The notes under the pieces were generated by a model. The model saw only the letters and a list, made by a program, of their open reading frames with translations, was not told the DNA's origin and made no database searches. The position numbers were made by a program, and so were the translations under genes. A stretch of DNA of 64,000 bases from Brevipalpus yothersi (taxonomy: Eukaryota > Arthropoda > Arachnida > Trombidiformes > Tenuipalpidae), in assembly GCA_003956705.1 (NCBI GenBank), contig QZCP01000024.1:300467-364466 (forward strand), written 5' to 3'. Below, one piece after another: positions 24,705 through 35,526 of this stretch. Every line of letters begins with the position of its first letter. The first letter of the stretch is position 1.

Positions 24705-25407
24705 ATGTATTCACTACTTTTCATCCTATTTGTTGCACTTCATTTTATTGTAGGAAATTCAAGAAAATGTGAGAGTGAGTAATTCTCTCTTTTCTATCCA
24801 CTATCTATTAATTGAATAAGAAAAGTTTGATCGAAAAATCAAAAGCACATTTCTGGGAAAATGAGAGGAATATCTTGTGACTAAACTTTCAAAGTTCAGT
24901 CGAAATTTCTCCCAGCTTTTATGTCCAATATCTAATCATCTACTCATTTTTCGTCTACAGTTAAAAAATATAATCCAAAATTACCTTACTGTTGGTCAAT
25001 TAACGCTACCTTGTCAAAAATTTGCACCTTCTGCAATGATGAGTGTCGAAGACAAATTCCTTGCCACAATGGTGGACACTGTTGCATCAAGGAATGTGGA
25101 ACAGCATGCTCTCCGCCAGAAGTCCACGGAAAGTTACCAGAGGGTATACAGTTAGAATTTAAATTTGAAGATTAAGGATGTTTTCTTAGTTCAAGGAAAA
25201 ACTTATCGGAAGGTATTTTTCAATCCCACAGCTTTGGAATGTCCGAGGCAGGAAAATTTAAAACACCGAATTGGTTGTCCACCATTACAGGTGGCTGAAA
25301 AATGTCATGAATGTCAAGACTATTGTCAAAAAGATAAGAACTGTGAACACAAAATATGCTGTCCAACTTTATGTGGGAAGAGGTGTCATGAAGTGATCAT
25401 TACTTGA
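24705..25407 (+). CDS. Small secreted protein with two WAP-type domains
   Basis: Exons 24705-24768, 24961-25143 and 25232-25407 give about 140 aa. The first 17-19 residues (MYSLLFILFVALHFIVG) are a clear signal peptide. Each later exon encodes one whey-acidic-protein four-disulfide-core unit: the first has CTFCNDEC, CHNGGHCC and ECGTAC, the second has CPPL, CHECQDYC, CQKDKNC, KICC and CGKRC with the C-x5-C ... CC-x3-C-x3-C spacing. A second, stronger donor at 24775 would add two residues. WAP proteins act outside the cell as protease inhibitors or antimicrobial peptides; which applies here cannot be told. The correct frames are short, so the gene is easy to miss. Confidence 0.8.
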
Positions 25408-26214
25408 TATACCTGAAGTTGAGCAGACTATTAGTGTGAAGAAATCAACAAAAACGGCACATGATTTCATGCCGATTACCTTTGTTTTATTCTTTCATTC
25501 CATCGAAACATGTAATCGTAATCAAGCAATACTTGTGTGAAAATACAAAATACAAAAAGATCAAGGAATATAACCTTCCAAGCAAAAGGAATGTCATCAA
25601 CTAGTCAAAATCAGCCTAGAGAAGAGAAACCTTTTCCTCAAGATGGAATGCTCTGAATTAGAGAGCTTCATCATTCAATTATTAATTATCTATGCAGTTC
25701 ATAAATAGTTAGATTCCCCCTCTTATGTCCATCTAATTTTTCAAACAAAAAGCTTCTTTAGCAGCTTTTTAAACGATTTTTCGCCATTTGATCCCTTTTT
25801 CAGTAGAAGTAAACTCAAAGGTCAGAACGAGCTCCTTGGGTTTCTTTGCTTGTCAATAATAATAAATCAGAATCAGCTTTAGGAAAATTTTTCGAAGATG
25901 AATTTCTCAATTGTATGCAGTGATAATAGTATAATTATTCTCTTTTAACAAGAATGAATGCTGTGAATCATAAGATGACCCACAGTCTTTTTCAGTGGAT
26001 AAGATCACCTTTTTCAGAATAGAAAAACATTTTTTCAAAGAAGATGAGAACATTCTTGACCACTAAAGCTTCACCTTGATCATTTCTGAATGAAGAGAAC
26101 TGATTTTCGTAAAAGGCAACATGCTCTCATTCAAGAAGAACAAAAAATTTCACGAGGTATTTGAACCACTGTCAGGTACTGTTACAGTACTACTGCATGT
26201 CTCACTCAGTCAAA
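25408..26214. other. Intergenic
   Basis: AT-rich sequence without a recognisable gene, between the WAP gene and a transposase relic. Confidence 0.6.
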
Positions 26215-26661
26215 ATGAGTACCTCAAGTAGAGAACGCATCTCTGATGAGGAAAAGTTGTTAATTGTGCAAGCTTATAGAGAGCTAGTGCCAATCAAAGT
26301 GATCTCTCGAATGTACCAAGTGAAAGAATGTACAGTTCGATCAATAATTCATTGATTTCTTAAAAATGGTGCTGTATCAAAGAAGCCAAAAGGTAGATCG
26401 AATAAGCTGAACTCTGATCATATCAATTCGATTCGTCGATGTTCAGATGAAGATTGTACCAGAACATTGGAATGGATGTGTGACAAAGTTAAGGAAGTTT
26501 TTGATATTGATGTGAGGATATCGACAGTTTCAAGATTAATGGACGATTTAGCCAACACAGTCAAGACTGTAAATGACCACTCGAAATCACATAGGATTAG
26601 TTTTAAACAGAACAAGACGTTGGAAATATCTGCATCAAATTGTAAGATGCATTCAATTTGA
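26215..26661 (+). pseudogene. Relic of a Tc1/mariner-superfamily transposase N-terminus
   Basis: From the ATG at 26215 the frame reads a helix-turn-helix segment (ISDEEKLLIVQAYREL ... VKECTVRSIIH) like that of Tc1/mariner or Pax-type DNA-binding domains. It meets a TGA at 26353-26355, continues in the same frame with KGRSNKL and a second helical part (MCDKVKEVF, VRISTVSRLMDDL), and stops at 26661. The catalytic domain is missing. It is most likely a decayed transposon end; an exapted DNA-binding gene is less likely because of the internal stop. It resembles the start of the intact transposase at 33596 only in general layout. Confidence 0.55.
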
Positions 26662-27209
26662 GATTTATGTCGAAAATTTTCTAGATATTTTCGATTAAGA
26701 GAACCAGAAAATATAAGAAATTTGAAACTTTGAAGGTCTCTGCTTGTGTCATTTAATCTGAAACCATAAATTTCAGTGGAGATAGGAGACAAGCTGTGAA
26801 GTACATGTGTTGATAAAAGAGATTCAAATCAAGCACATGAAATTTGGTTTGTGTTATTGTGTTCAAAACAATAGAGATCTCAACAAGCGAATCAAAAAGG
26901 ATAACCTCAAATTGAGTTTGCGAGTACAGTGTATAAAACGAACAAAAGAGATTGTGAAAGTTCAAATTGGATTAGCCCGATCCTCATCAGAATCCAATTA
27001 AGGTTATAGATGAACATAGTGAGAGATTCATGATAGAACATTAGAAATGTAGGCTCGAGTGAGATAGATATGCATTAGTAGATCATTCTAATCAGATCTC
27101 TGTTCGTTTGTTTGTCTGGAGAAGAAATATTTGGTTCGGAATATGAGTGTGTGTGTGTGTCGATGGATCTTGGGATGGCGTTCATGGAGATTCATAGTTT
27201 CAAGTTCAG
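26662..27209. other. Intergenic
   Basis: No supported gene. The ORF at 26807-27001 is basic and has no recognisable domain. Confidence 0.5.
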
Positions 27210-28413
27210 TCAAGCTTTCTCGAGCTTTCGAGCCACCTTGGCTGCTTCAATCATCTGATCAAGAAAACAGAGAAAAAAATTTGTTCAGTATCACAACGAT
27301 TCAAAAAATGATTGAGAGCGCGTTTTGTTGGTGTTGAACCTCGTAAGTTTTCGAATTGAATTGAAAAGTTAGAAAATAATGGCTTGATGTTATGGTCATT
27401 TTTTATTATCGGAGAATTTTGATGATTTTCTCATACTGATTGATCTCGTAAGCTTGGTAGACAAGGTCTTCCAAGTGGGAAAAACATGGGAGGAAAGAGA
27501 TTGTTTGATATTATGAAGTCGTTTCGAAAGGCCATGCTTAAATTTACGAGGTTCTCTACCAACACAACGCTTTTTCAGATGATATACCGGTTCAATGTAG
27601 CTTTTTAGGGCTTGATAAGCACGGTCCCGATCGTCATTAACAATTATCAGGTCGAAAAAGTTATCAATTCCTTCAATGTTGAGATCATGCTCTGCTCGCT
27701 TCAAGCGCTTGGATATACTTTCTTCGGAATCTGTGCCCCTGTCACGTAATCGTGTGGCCTAGTAATAAAGTTGAAAAGATGTTCGGATTACTCATTTGAT
27801 GATAATAAATGTAAGATTATGCGAATGATACTCACTAGTACATCCAAACTTGGTGCCTTGATGAATATGAAGAGAGGATTGAGATGTTTTATTTTCTTCA
27901 TATTCTTGACACCCTCAATCTCCAGATCAAGAACACAAATTTTTCCTGCTTTTTGAACATCTTCCATGGCTCGTTTACTGGTCCCATAAATATTTCCTGA
28001 GAACTCAGCGTGCTCTATGAATTCACCTTCCGCAATAGCTTTCAACATTTCTTCTCTTTCGGTGAAATGGTATTCTCTGCCATTGATCTCTCCATCCCTT
28101 GGTTTCCTGGTAGTGTCTGAAGAAATAAGAAGGCAAACAGTTAGCTTATCATTCATGTATGGCCAAAAACTCAAGCACAGCAGATGTACAGATGTATGAC
28201 AGATAAAATAATAATCCAATATGAATTCTACTTACGGGAAACAGTGAAACCAAGATAATCTTGAAATTCGTCAATCAAACGACGAAGGAGAGTACTCTTA
28301 CCACTACCAGAAGGCCCACAAACCACAATGGGTCTGAGCACAGGATTCATGGTGGAGATGGTTCTGGATACAGGTGATGGAGATGGATGGAGATAAGAGA
28401 TAAGATTACCCAT
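27210..28413 (-). CDS. Guk1: Guanylate kinase
   Basis: Minus-strand exons 28413-28236, 28116-27836, 27758-27588 and 27254-27210 give 224 aa, or 203 aa from the internal Met at 28350, which fits the usual size near 200. The P-loop is GPSGSGKST; GEFIEHAEFSGNIYGTSK is the GMP-binding part, followed by ICVLDLEIEGVKNMK and DLIIVNDDRDRAY. The enzyme phosphorylates GMP to GDP in the cytosol. If the third exon is not spliced at 27588, it runs on to a stop at 27396 with a basic tail of about 65 residues. The short last exon (MIEAAKVARKLEKA) has a strong polypyrimidine acceptor. The longer start gives MGNLIS, a possible myristoylation site. Confidence 0.9.
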
Positions 28414-30696
28414 GATGACGATGATGATTTTTTTTGTGCAAAAAATTAGTTTATACGGCCAAACAGAATCAACAAAAGACAATCACACACAGTTTGTGAA
28501 CAGGGAAATGATGATGATGATAGAGATGAAAATGAAAAGAAAAGAATTGAAAAAAATGGAAGAGAGTTCTTTCTCTCTTTCTCTCTCTCTTCTTCTGGTT
28601 CTGATAGTTATAAAAAAATGAAAGAGAGAGAGAGAGAGAGAAAGAAAGAAATAACTAGTCTGATAGAGAAGTGATCAAGAAAATGGATGGCAAGAATGAT
28701 GATGACATCGTGCTGAGGTCCTAGGAAAAAAGGGATGGGGAGGAGCTTAAATATAATGGATGTGGAAATGAGAATGAATCGAAAGCAAGCTGGATTGGCG
28801 GGATGGGTAGCATTACGAGATCAGGACATCCATCCATCCAGACTGAAAAGAGAGAGTGCTGAGTGAATCAACATGCGAACATGTAGTGTAATGTTCAGTG
28901 TCAGACACATGATCCACACACACTCAGCCAGCGCATAGTGTGTGTGTGTGTGGATCACAATCAGAAGGGAAAATGTTAAGCTCAAGGTGTTCTAAGGTGT
29001 ACTTCAACGATTGATAATGTTTATATGATAATATACCTCCTCTTTCCCTAGGACCTTAGAGAGAGATGATGGCAGCATAAGAGAGAGATGGTAGAGAAGA
29101 AGAATAATAGTAATAATAGAGGAAGATAGTAGTTGATGATGATGGTGATGATGAGAAGAAGAGGATAAAGTATTTGTACAGATGGTTAGTCAGTTAAAGC
29201 AACAACATGAACACATCATTTGTTAATCACCTCATTGGAAGTAGTGAAAATAGTAGCATGATTGGAAATCAAGATCAAACCAGAGTAACAATCAAAAATT
29301 CCAATCAGATAGGTGGTGAACGTTGGCGATGCCGGTGATTGAATTGAAATGTGAACAAAAGCACCAGAAGTGTAAATAAAGGGAAACAGTAGCGACTTTG
29401 ATTCAGTAGGAAAAGGTTTCGGTTTCCTTGTTTAAATTTAAATTGAGCACCAGGCAAGAAGAAGGAAGAGGTATGTGTGATATATTAACCGATGAAACCA
29501 AAGTGGATGAACAAACAGATATTGTGTTCAAGTTCTTTGCTCTCTTCTTTTGCTCGACAGTACAATAAGTTCAACTGATGATGACTATAACCAGCAACAT
29601 ATACCATGTACCATGCAACAGTAGAAAGCAGCGTGGATCACAAGATATGAGCCAAGTTGCTCGGTTGTGTACAGCTTTTATGTCAAATAAGTAAGATGAC
29701 ACGAATCAGGGCAAGTACAGTAGAGAGTGAAGAGAGAGAGAGAGAGAGAGAGAGAAGAGAGGAAGAGAAGAAGAGAGAAGAGAGAGGAAGATAAAAGGGG
29801 CAACCAATGTCCTTTACTAATAGCGATCGGTTTGTTTTCTTTCTCTTTAATCCAGCTGTCCAACAGCGATGGTCACACGTGAAACATACCTAATTGTTTT
29901 GATAGAGAAAGAGGGGGATAGAAAGGATGGTTGATGAGGTGTAAACATGAAAGTGAGTAAATTGAACATGAACACACTCTTTGGCTATAATTCGATATTT
30001 TCAGTTTCCATAATTTCTAAACTATCGGAGGCAAAGACAAAGGAGATGAGTTATCATTCATGATATTTCCGTTCGCATACATTCAATCTCTCTCTTTTCT
30101 GCATTTGTACATGGGATTCGATTTCCTGTGATGAAATCCTTCTCTTCCATTTCCCATTGAATATTCGATGAAGAGAGGAAGAGATCAACAACAATGATTG
30201 ATAATAATCGTGAAAAGTACTCACCTTCAAGATAGAAGAATTGAAAAGAAACGGACAAAAAATGTTTACAAAGAGCCACTTGATTGAAGCCCTCGGACAA
30301 ACAATTAACGGTATATATACGTGAGAACATATTTGCGAAGAGAGAAAAGCGAAATTCTCTAGACAATTGAAAAGTTCAAAAAAAGAAACCGAAGTAAAAG
30401 TATGAAGAAAAACGAGAAGAAGAAAATGAACAGTCCAACAGAACAGATGAATCAACGTGTTGATATGATTTTTTATACACAGCTTGACGAGCTTTTTATC
30501 CCCTCAAACATCCCAAGAGCCCGCCTTCGATGTCCCAAGCCGCTTCACACACACATATTCGATGATGCAATCTGCCTCTCTCCAACACGGCATCCAGCAT
30601 CACAGCATAACTTTTCTCCTTTTTTCCATAGACTTTCATTAGAGAAGAGGCGGAGAGATAAGTCGCGCTCAAGTGTAACTGAGAACGAGATTCTTC

Positions 30697-30731
<35 letters not shown>

Positions 30732-32040
30732 CTCTCTTTTTTTTCTTTGCTTCGCTTTGATATGGATAACGATTTTGAGTGGCAAAACATTTTCTCTCTC
30801 TCTTGCTTTTTCCGTTTTAATTAATAACACTGTTACAAACGTGTAAGGCAATTGTCTGATATCCGATGAGGATGATAGTAATATACGCACATTACTCAGA
30901 ATTCATGAAGAATCGATATGTGTATATCGATTAGATGATCAGCACCGTTGTTGAAACGTAGGGTGTTAATCGCCAGTGCATTAACGTTATCACAGTTTTT
31001 TGGCTTGATAACTTTCTGATATTCGATGAGATTACGATTCGAATCGAAAAGTTCCGTGTGTGGTTGAATTTTGCTTTCATGATACATTGGCATGAAAAGT
31101 GTGCTCAACTCTCCCAAGCATGAGGGTGAACAAAATTTCATCTTTCTCTCTCTCTCTCTCTCTCTCTATTTATTTATCTACTCAATGATCATTACCATTT
31201 TATCGCAAGCATGAAGGCAATGGGAAAACATTGACTTTTATGAGAGTGATTTTTAAGATCAAAGTTCCTAAAAATAGTATCTTAATTGAGTTAATTAGCT
31301 TCCTTTCTCTCTCTCTCCCTCTCAATCATCATTCAAGAGTCTCGTCTTCTCCCTCATGAGGACAAGCGACACTTGATGATTATTAGTATATCATCAATCC
31401 ACTGATCCCGTGAATGTATCATGTCTCAAGTTGATAAGACAGAAACACTCAATTGAGGTGAAAGAATCACCTTGTTTGATTAGATAGGTTGAAATAAGGG
31501 AAATATAAGTAGCATGCCATTAGTTGTGCAATTTGTGATCATCTCACTTATGAAGAGAACTCTATCAATTCTTTTTCTCTATAATTCCATGAAATTCCTT
31601 GGACTGTAGATGTATGGATTTCTCTAGATCCTCACAATCTATTCCCTCCCCTCACTGATTGTATTCATCGAAAAATGCATGAAACGAAATTTTTTCCAGA
31701 GAGAAAAAATGAAACACCATGAATGATTCTTCAAGTTTGCTTAGACATAAACGAGATGAAAAAAATAATAGCTTGTACACAATCTATTTTAAGTGAGCAT
31801 TTGATTGTTGCGTGTTTTTTGGTGTTTTTTTCTCATAGCTTATAACGTAATTTCTGTATCATCGGTGAAACATAGAAGAATCGAATCTCATACACAAGTA
31901 TTCATACTTGCTTGCCGACTTAATCTTATATATATATGATCAAAGGTTAAGATAGACACACACACATACACATTGTTAACGGTGATATTAATATATACAC
32001 ATTCGCACTAGTTGGCAAGCTTTATGAAAACATGCTCAAG
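28414..32040. other. Repeat-rich intergenic region
   Basis: This 3.6 kb region has many simple repeats: GA near 28621-28650, ATG/GAT triplets near 29125-29160, GA at 29726-29755, TC at 30691-30735 and TC at 31144-31167. On the minus strand a good GTGAG donor lies near 30231, which might end a non-coding 5' exon of the guanylate kinase gene. The ORFs (30054-30455, 30402-30824, 30896-31141) show no domain and mostly overlap repeats. Confidence 0.55.
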
Positions 32041-32850
32041 TTTGCTTAACTCGTGATTTTGTTTATAAGTTTAGTTTGCTGATTGAGAAAGTGGAAAAAG
32101 ATGGTAAACACAGACATAAACTCATAGCGAGATTAATCTCACGCATCAATTTTGTCCTCTGTAATTATTTAAATTCAGATCAAGCCAGATAAAATCAAAC
32201 ATTTACTTTTTATTTGATGAGTTGAAATTTTTTTAGTAATCATTTTTTTCTTACAATATTTCGGTGCCTACTAATTCGTTCCGAAAAATTCAGATCTATA
32301 TTCGAATTTTTTTAGAGTTCATGAAAAGTTAGAACTGATACCCCTGAGTTTTGAACGCTATAATCAGAAAGTGAGCAAAGGATAAAACAGATAGGTGTCT
32401 ATCATTATACACCTTATAGACATGGAATTTGGAAGACATCGGCAAATTCCATCTTTAAAATCAATAAAAATAACAAAAGAAATTGAAGCAAGACAATTTG
32501 TAATGGTCATTCACAAAAAAAGGGGTCAGTCGATAGAAAATTTAATCAATGAAAAATTTTTATGCTATCACTTTCTCTCTCTCAGTCAATTGATCAAATA
32601 TTCCATCATTATTCAGCAAGAGCCGATATTTGCGATATCATATGAGATCATCTTCTTTGGAATTATTAGTGATCTTGAGACCAGCATCTTGCTAAAACTT
32701 GTCTATCCTAGGAGCTTTTTGTCAACAGAAAATAATTTTTTCTTCCTGAGTTCCCAAGAATCTTTCTGAACAGATTTTTGTCTTTCAGAAAGCCCAAAAC
32801 AATCAATTCTTGCTAATTCTTAAAGTTTTTAAGTGATAAGAATTTAGCTG

Positions 32851-33454
32851 NNNNNNNNNNNNNNNNNNNNNNNNNNNNNNNNNNNNNNNNNNNNNNNNNN
32901 NNNNNNNNNNNNNNNNNNNNNNNNNNNNNNNNNNNNNNNNNNNNNNNNNNNNNNNNNNNNNNNNNNNNNNNNNNNNNNNNNNNNNNNNNNNNNNNNNNNN
33001 NNNNNNNNNNNNNNNNNNNNNNNNNNNNNNNNNNNNNNNNNNNNNNNNNNNNNNNNNNNNNNNNNNNNNNNNNNNNNNNNNNNNNNNNNNNNNNNNNNNN
33101 NNNNNNNNNNNNNNNNNNNNNNNNNNNNNNNNNNNNNNNNNNNNNNNNNNNNNNNNNNNNNNNNNNNNNNNNNNNNNNNNNNNNNNNNNNNNNNNNNNNN
33201 NNNNNNNNNNNNNNNNNNNNNNNNNNNNNNNNNNNNNNNNNNNNNNNNNNNNNNNNNNNNNNNNNNNNNNNNNNNNNNNNNNNNNNNNNNNNNNNNNNNN
33301 NNNNNNNNNNNNNNNNNNNNNNNNNNNNNNNNNNNNNNNNNNNNNNNNNNNNNNNNNNNNNNNNNNNNNNNNNNNNNNNNNNNNNNNNNNNNNNNNNNNN
33401 NNNNNNNNNNNNNNNNNNNNNNNNNNNNNNNNNNNNNNNNNNNNNNNNNNNNNN
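32851..33454. other. Assembly gap (604 N)
   Basis: The run of N ends exactly at the first base of the transposon. A single n at 34716 follows its last base. The hidden part should correspond to roughly 44300-44700 of the intact receptor gene. ORFs that cross it are artefacts. Confidence 0.99.
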
Positions 33455-34715
33455 TACAGGTAGCGGAAAAATAATATGTTAGGATTTCGATTTGAGTCTG
33501 TCTCGTCTGTATGAGTGGCAATGTTTTGAAATTTCAGGAGAGAGTTTGAGATATTGATGTTGATTAGGTGTAAAATTTTCAATTGTGTCGGCAAAATGGG
33601 TCAAAAGAAAATCAGCGATGAAGAAATGGGGGTGATTAAGTACTTTTTAGAGAAAGGATACTCAATTTCTCAGGTGAAAAAAGAGATGGCTTCTCGTGGA
33701 TTAGTGATCAGTGAGATGACAATCAGTAGAATCAAAAATGGTAAGCAGAGATCTAATTCAAGTGGAAATGATAAAGAAAATCGAGGCCGAAAGAGCAAGC
33801 TATCGAATCGCCAAAAAACATGGTTACGGAAGGAGCTAACAGAGGTCAACCCAAAAACCCAAAAAGTTCTTGCTACTCATTTAAAGGTCAATGATAGAAC
33901 TGTTCGGTATTATAAACATAAATTTGGTTTGAAAACTGTTAAAAAGCCGAAAAATCATGCAATTTCACCTGATACTCAGCAAAAGCGCTATAAACGGTCG
34001 TGGCCTTTGTATCTGAAGCTGAGAGGAGACAGATACAGAAAATTCATTAGTTCAGATGAGGCTTGGTTCTACCTCAGAGATGTTGGTGGCCAACGAAAAA
34101 TTCAGTACATTTCTCGTACCAAAAACCGGTCAAGCTGCGCGCCTTACACAAGCCCAAAGACAAAAAAAGGGGTGATGGTTTGGGCGGCAATTTCCTGCGC
34201 GGGCCGATCAAAAATTAGATTCATCGAACCTGGGGCCAAAATTAATGCACAATATTATATTGATAAGGTTCTGAAACCATTTCTTAAGGAGGACTACTAT
34301 CGACTCTATCCGAATGGTGATGGTGTCTTTCAACAGGACTCTGCCCCAGCACATGCCGCTAAACGGACTGTGGCCTTCCTAGAGGAGTCGAAAATCCCCT
34401 TCATCAGACCTGAACAGTGGCTGCCGAACAGTCCTGACTGTACACCATGTGATAACTTCCTCTGGGGATATCTCAAAAGCAAGTTATCAGCATGCAAAGT
34501 AACCACTGTTCAGGGTCTCAAAAATGCTATTCGACGAGAGTTCCGAAAAATACCTCAGGTCACTATTGATAGAGCGATGAAAAGATGGCCCAAAATTTGT
34601 CGCAAAGTGTACTATGCGAAGGGTTCAAATATCGAAATATAATCGAATAAACTCAATCGAAACAATTTTTCCTGACATTTTGAAAACCTAACATATAATT
34701 TTTCCGCTACCTGTA
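33455..34715 (+). mobile_element. Apparently full-length DD37D Tc1/mariner element
   Basis: The element is 1261 bp and is bounded by inverted repeats of about 30 bp (33455-33487 and 34682-34715), both starting TACAGGTAGCGGAAAAAT and differing at only a few bases. The outermost TA is the expected Tc1/mariner target dinucleotide; it cannot be checked on the outer sides because N bases flank the element. One uninterrupted transposase ORF fills the middle. It sits inside the broken receptor copy. Confidence 0.9.
33596..34642 (+). CDS. DD37D transposase of the Tc1/mariner superfamily
   Basis: From the ATG at 33596 the protein has 348 aa without a stop. The N-terminal 110 residues form a paired helix-turn-helix DNA-binding region, followed by a basic linker. 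The catalytic triad is Asp154 (SSDEAWF), Asp248 (FQQDSAPAH) and Asp286 (NSPDCTPCDNFLWGYL). There are 37 residues between the second and third Asp, which defines the DD37D (maT-like) group. The enzyme would cut at the terminal repeats and insert at TA. Intact frame, intact triad and near-identical ends suggest a recent insertion that may still be competent. An upstream in-frame ATG at 33554 is less likely. Confidence 0.92.
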   Translation: MGQKKISDEEMGVIKYFLEKGYSISQVKKEMASRGLVISEMTISRIKNGKQRSNSSGNDKENRGRKSKLSNRQKTWLRKELTEVNPKTQKVLATHLKVNDRTVRYYKHKFGLKTVKKPKNHAISPDTQQKRYKRSWPLYLKLRGDRYRKFISSDEAWFYLRDVGGQRKIQYISRTKNRSSCAPYTSPKTKKGVMVWAAISCAGRSKIRFIEPGAKINAQYYIDKVLKPFLKEDYYRLYPNGDGVFQQDSAPAHAAKRTVAFLEESKIPFIRPEQWLPNSPDCTPCDNFLWGYLKSKLSACKVTTVQGLKNAIRREFRKIPQVTIDRAMKRWPKICRKVYYAKGSNIEI

Positions 34716-35526
34716 NTCAGCTTATATTCTTTCTAGCTGCTCAACTCTTATGCAGTTTGATGTGAATTTTGTCTATCTTTTTTACTTCTTTCGATTTATG
34801 ATCGTAAGTGTGAGCGACCTAGCAGAGATCATGGAATCGGTTTTCCAATCCTATCATCAGTTCACGATATTGTTCCAATGTTAACTGATATGAGAAACGA
34901 TTTTCTTCGCAAATGGAATCAAATCAACCTTACTCATGATCACAGCCTCGGTGAGTCCTCCAATTCTTCACTCATTAACAACTTTCAAGACTGCATGCTC
35001 CGAACCGTATTTCATGCTCAATTAATCAATTCATTCTACTTATTTGTAACTACTTATCATCCATCTTGGTTCAAAGACATCGGCTCAATGTAATATCTTG
35101 TATATGGTCTAACAACATTGAAAACTTTTCATAGTGAGCCAACGAAAATAACCACTTTTCATTGCGAATCAAAAAGATATCTCCTTCAGATAGCAAATGA
35201 CAAAAATTTTGCATAATCAGCATAATAAATCGTTATTAATATCACAATCAGAATCCTCGGAAACTGGAGATGGGTTGCTTATGCACTTAGACCATCGTAG
35301 ATGGAGTTATTGATAACATTGAAGAGGATAAGAGCCTGAAAGATTTCCTTGCCATAGCTCAGCTTGTCAGAGTAATACATGTATGATTCTCGAGCTTGAA
35401 TCAATGAGTATTTCTTGTTCAGGGAGAAATTTTTTTCAAAAAATTATTTACAATCTTACTTCACCTTAAGATAATTACCCAGACGATTCATTTGTCTCAA
35501 AAATCATTCAATAATTTGAAATAGTC

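Larger units (their letters stand above)
32041..35526 (+). pseudogene. Broken duplicate of the 5' half of the IR93a-like gene
   Basis: Positions 32041-32850 match 43524 to about 44300, and 34745-35526 match about 44738-45480, both clearly similar by eye. The copy covers the 5' flank and first exons of the receptor gene at 44243-48485. The start codon is TTG (32689) where the intact gene has ATG (44243), and later exons carry indels that shift the frame. A gap of N and a DD37D transposon lie inside it. A further piece of the same gene is found at 38373-38495. It is inferred to be non-functional. Confidence 0.8.

Noticed and set aside
24877..25155. 92-codon ORF over the second WAP exon
   Set aside because: Wrong frame; the Cys-rich frame with splice sites explains the exon.
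30054..30455. Overlapping minus-strand ORFs of 100-133 codons
   Set aside because: No ATG in good context, no domain, and repeat-biased composition; at most a non-coding 5' exon ending near 30231.
32803..33594. Long minus-strand ORFs spanning 32803-33594
   Set aside because: They consist almost entirely of N bases.
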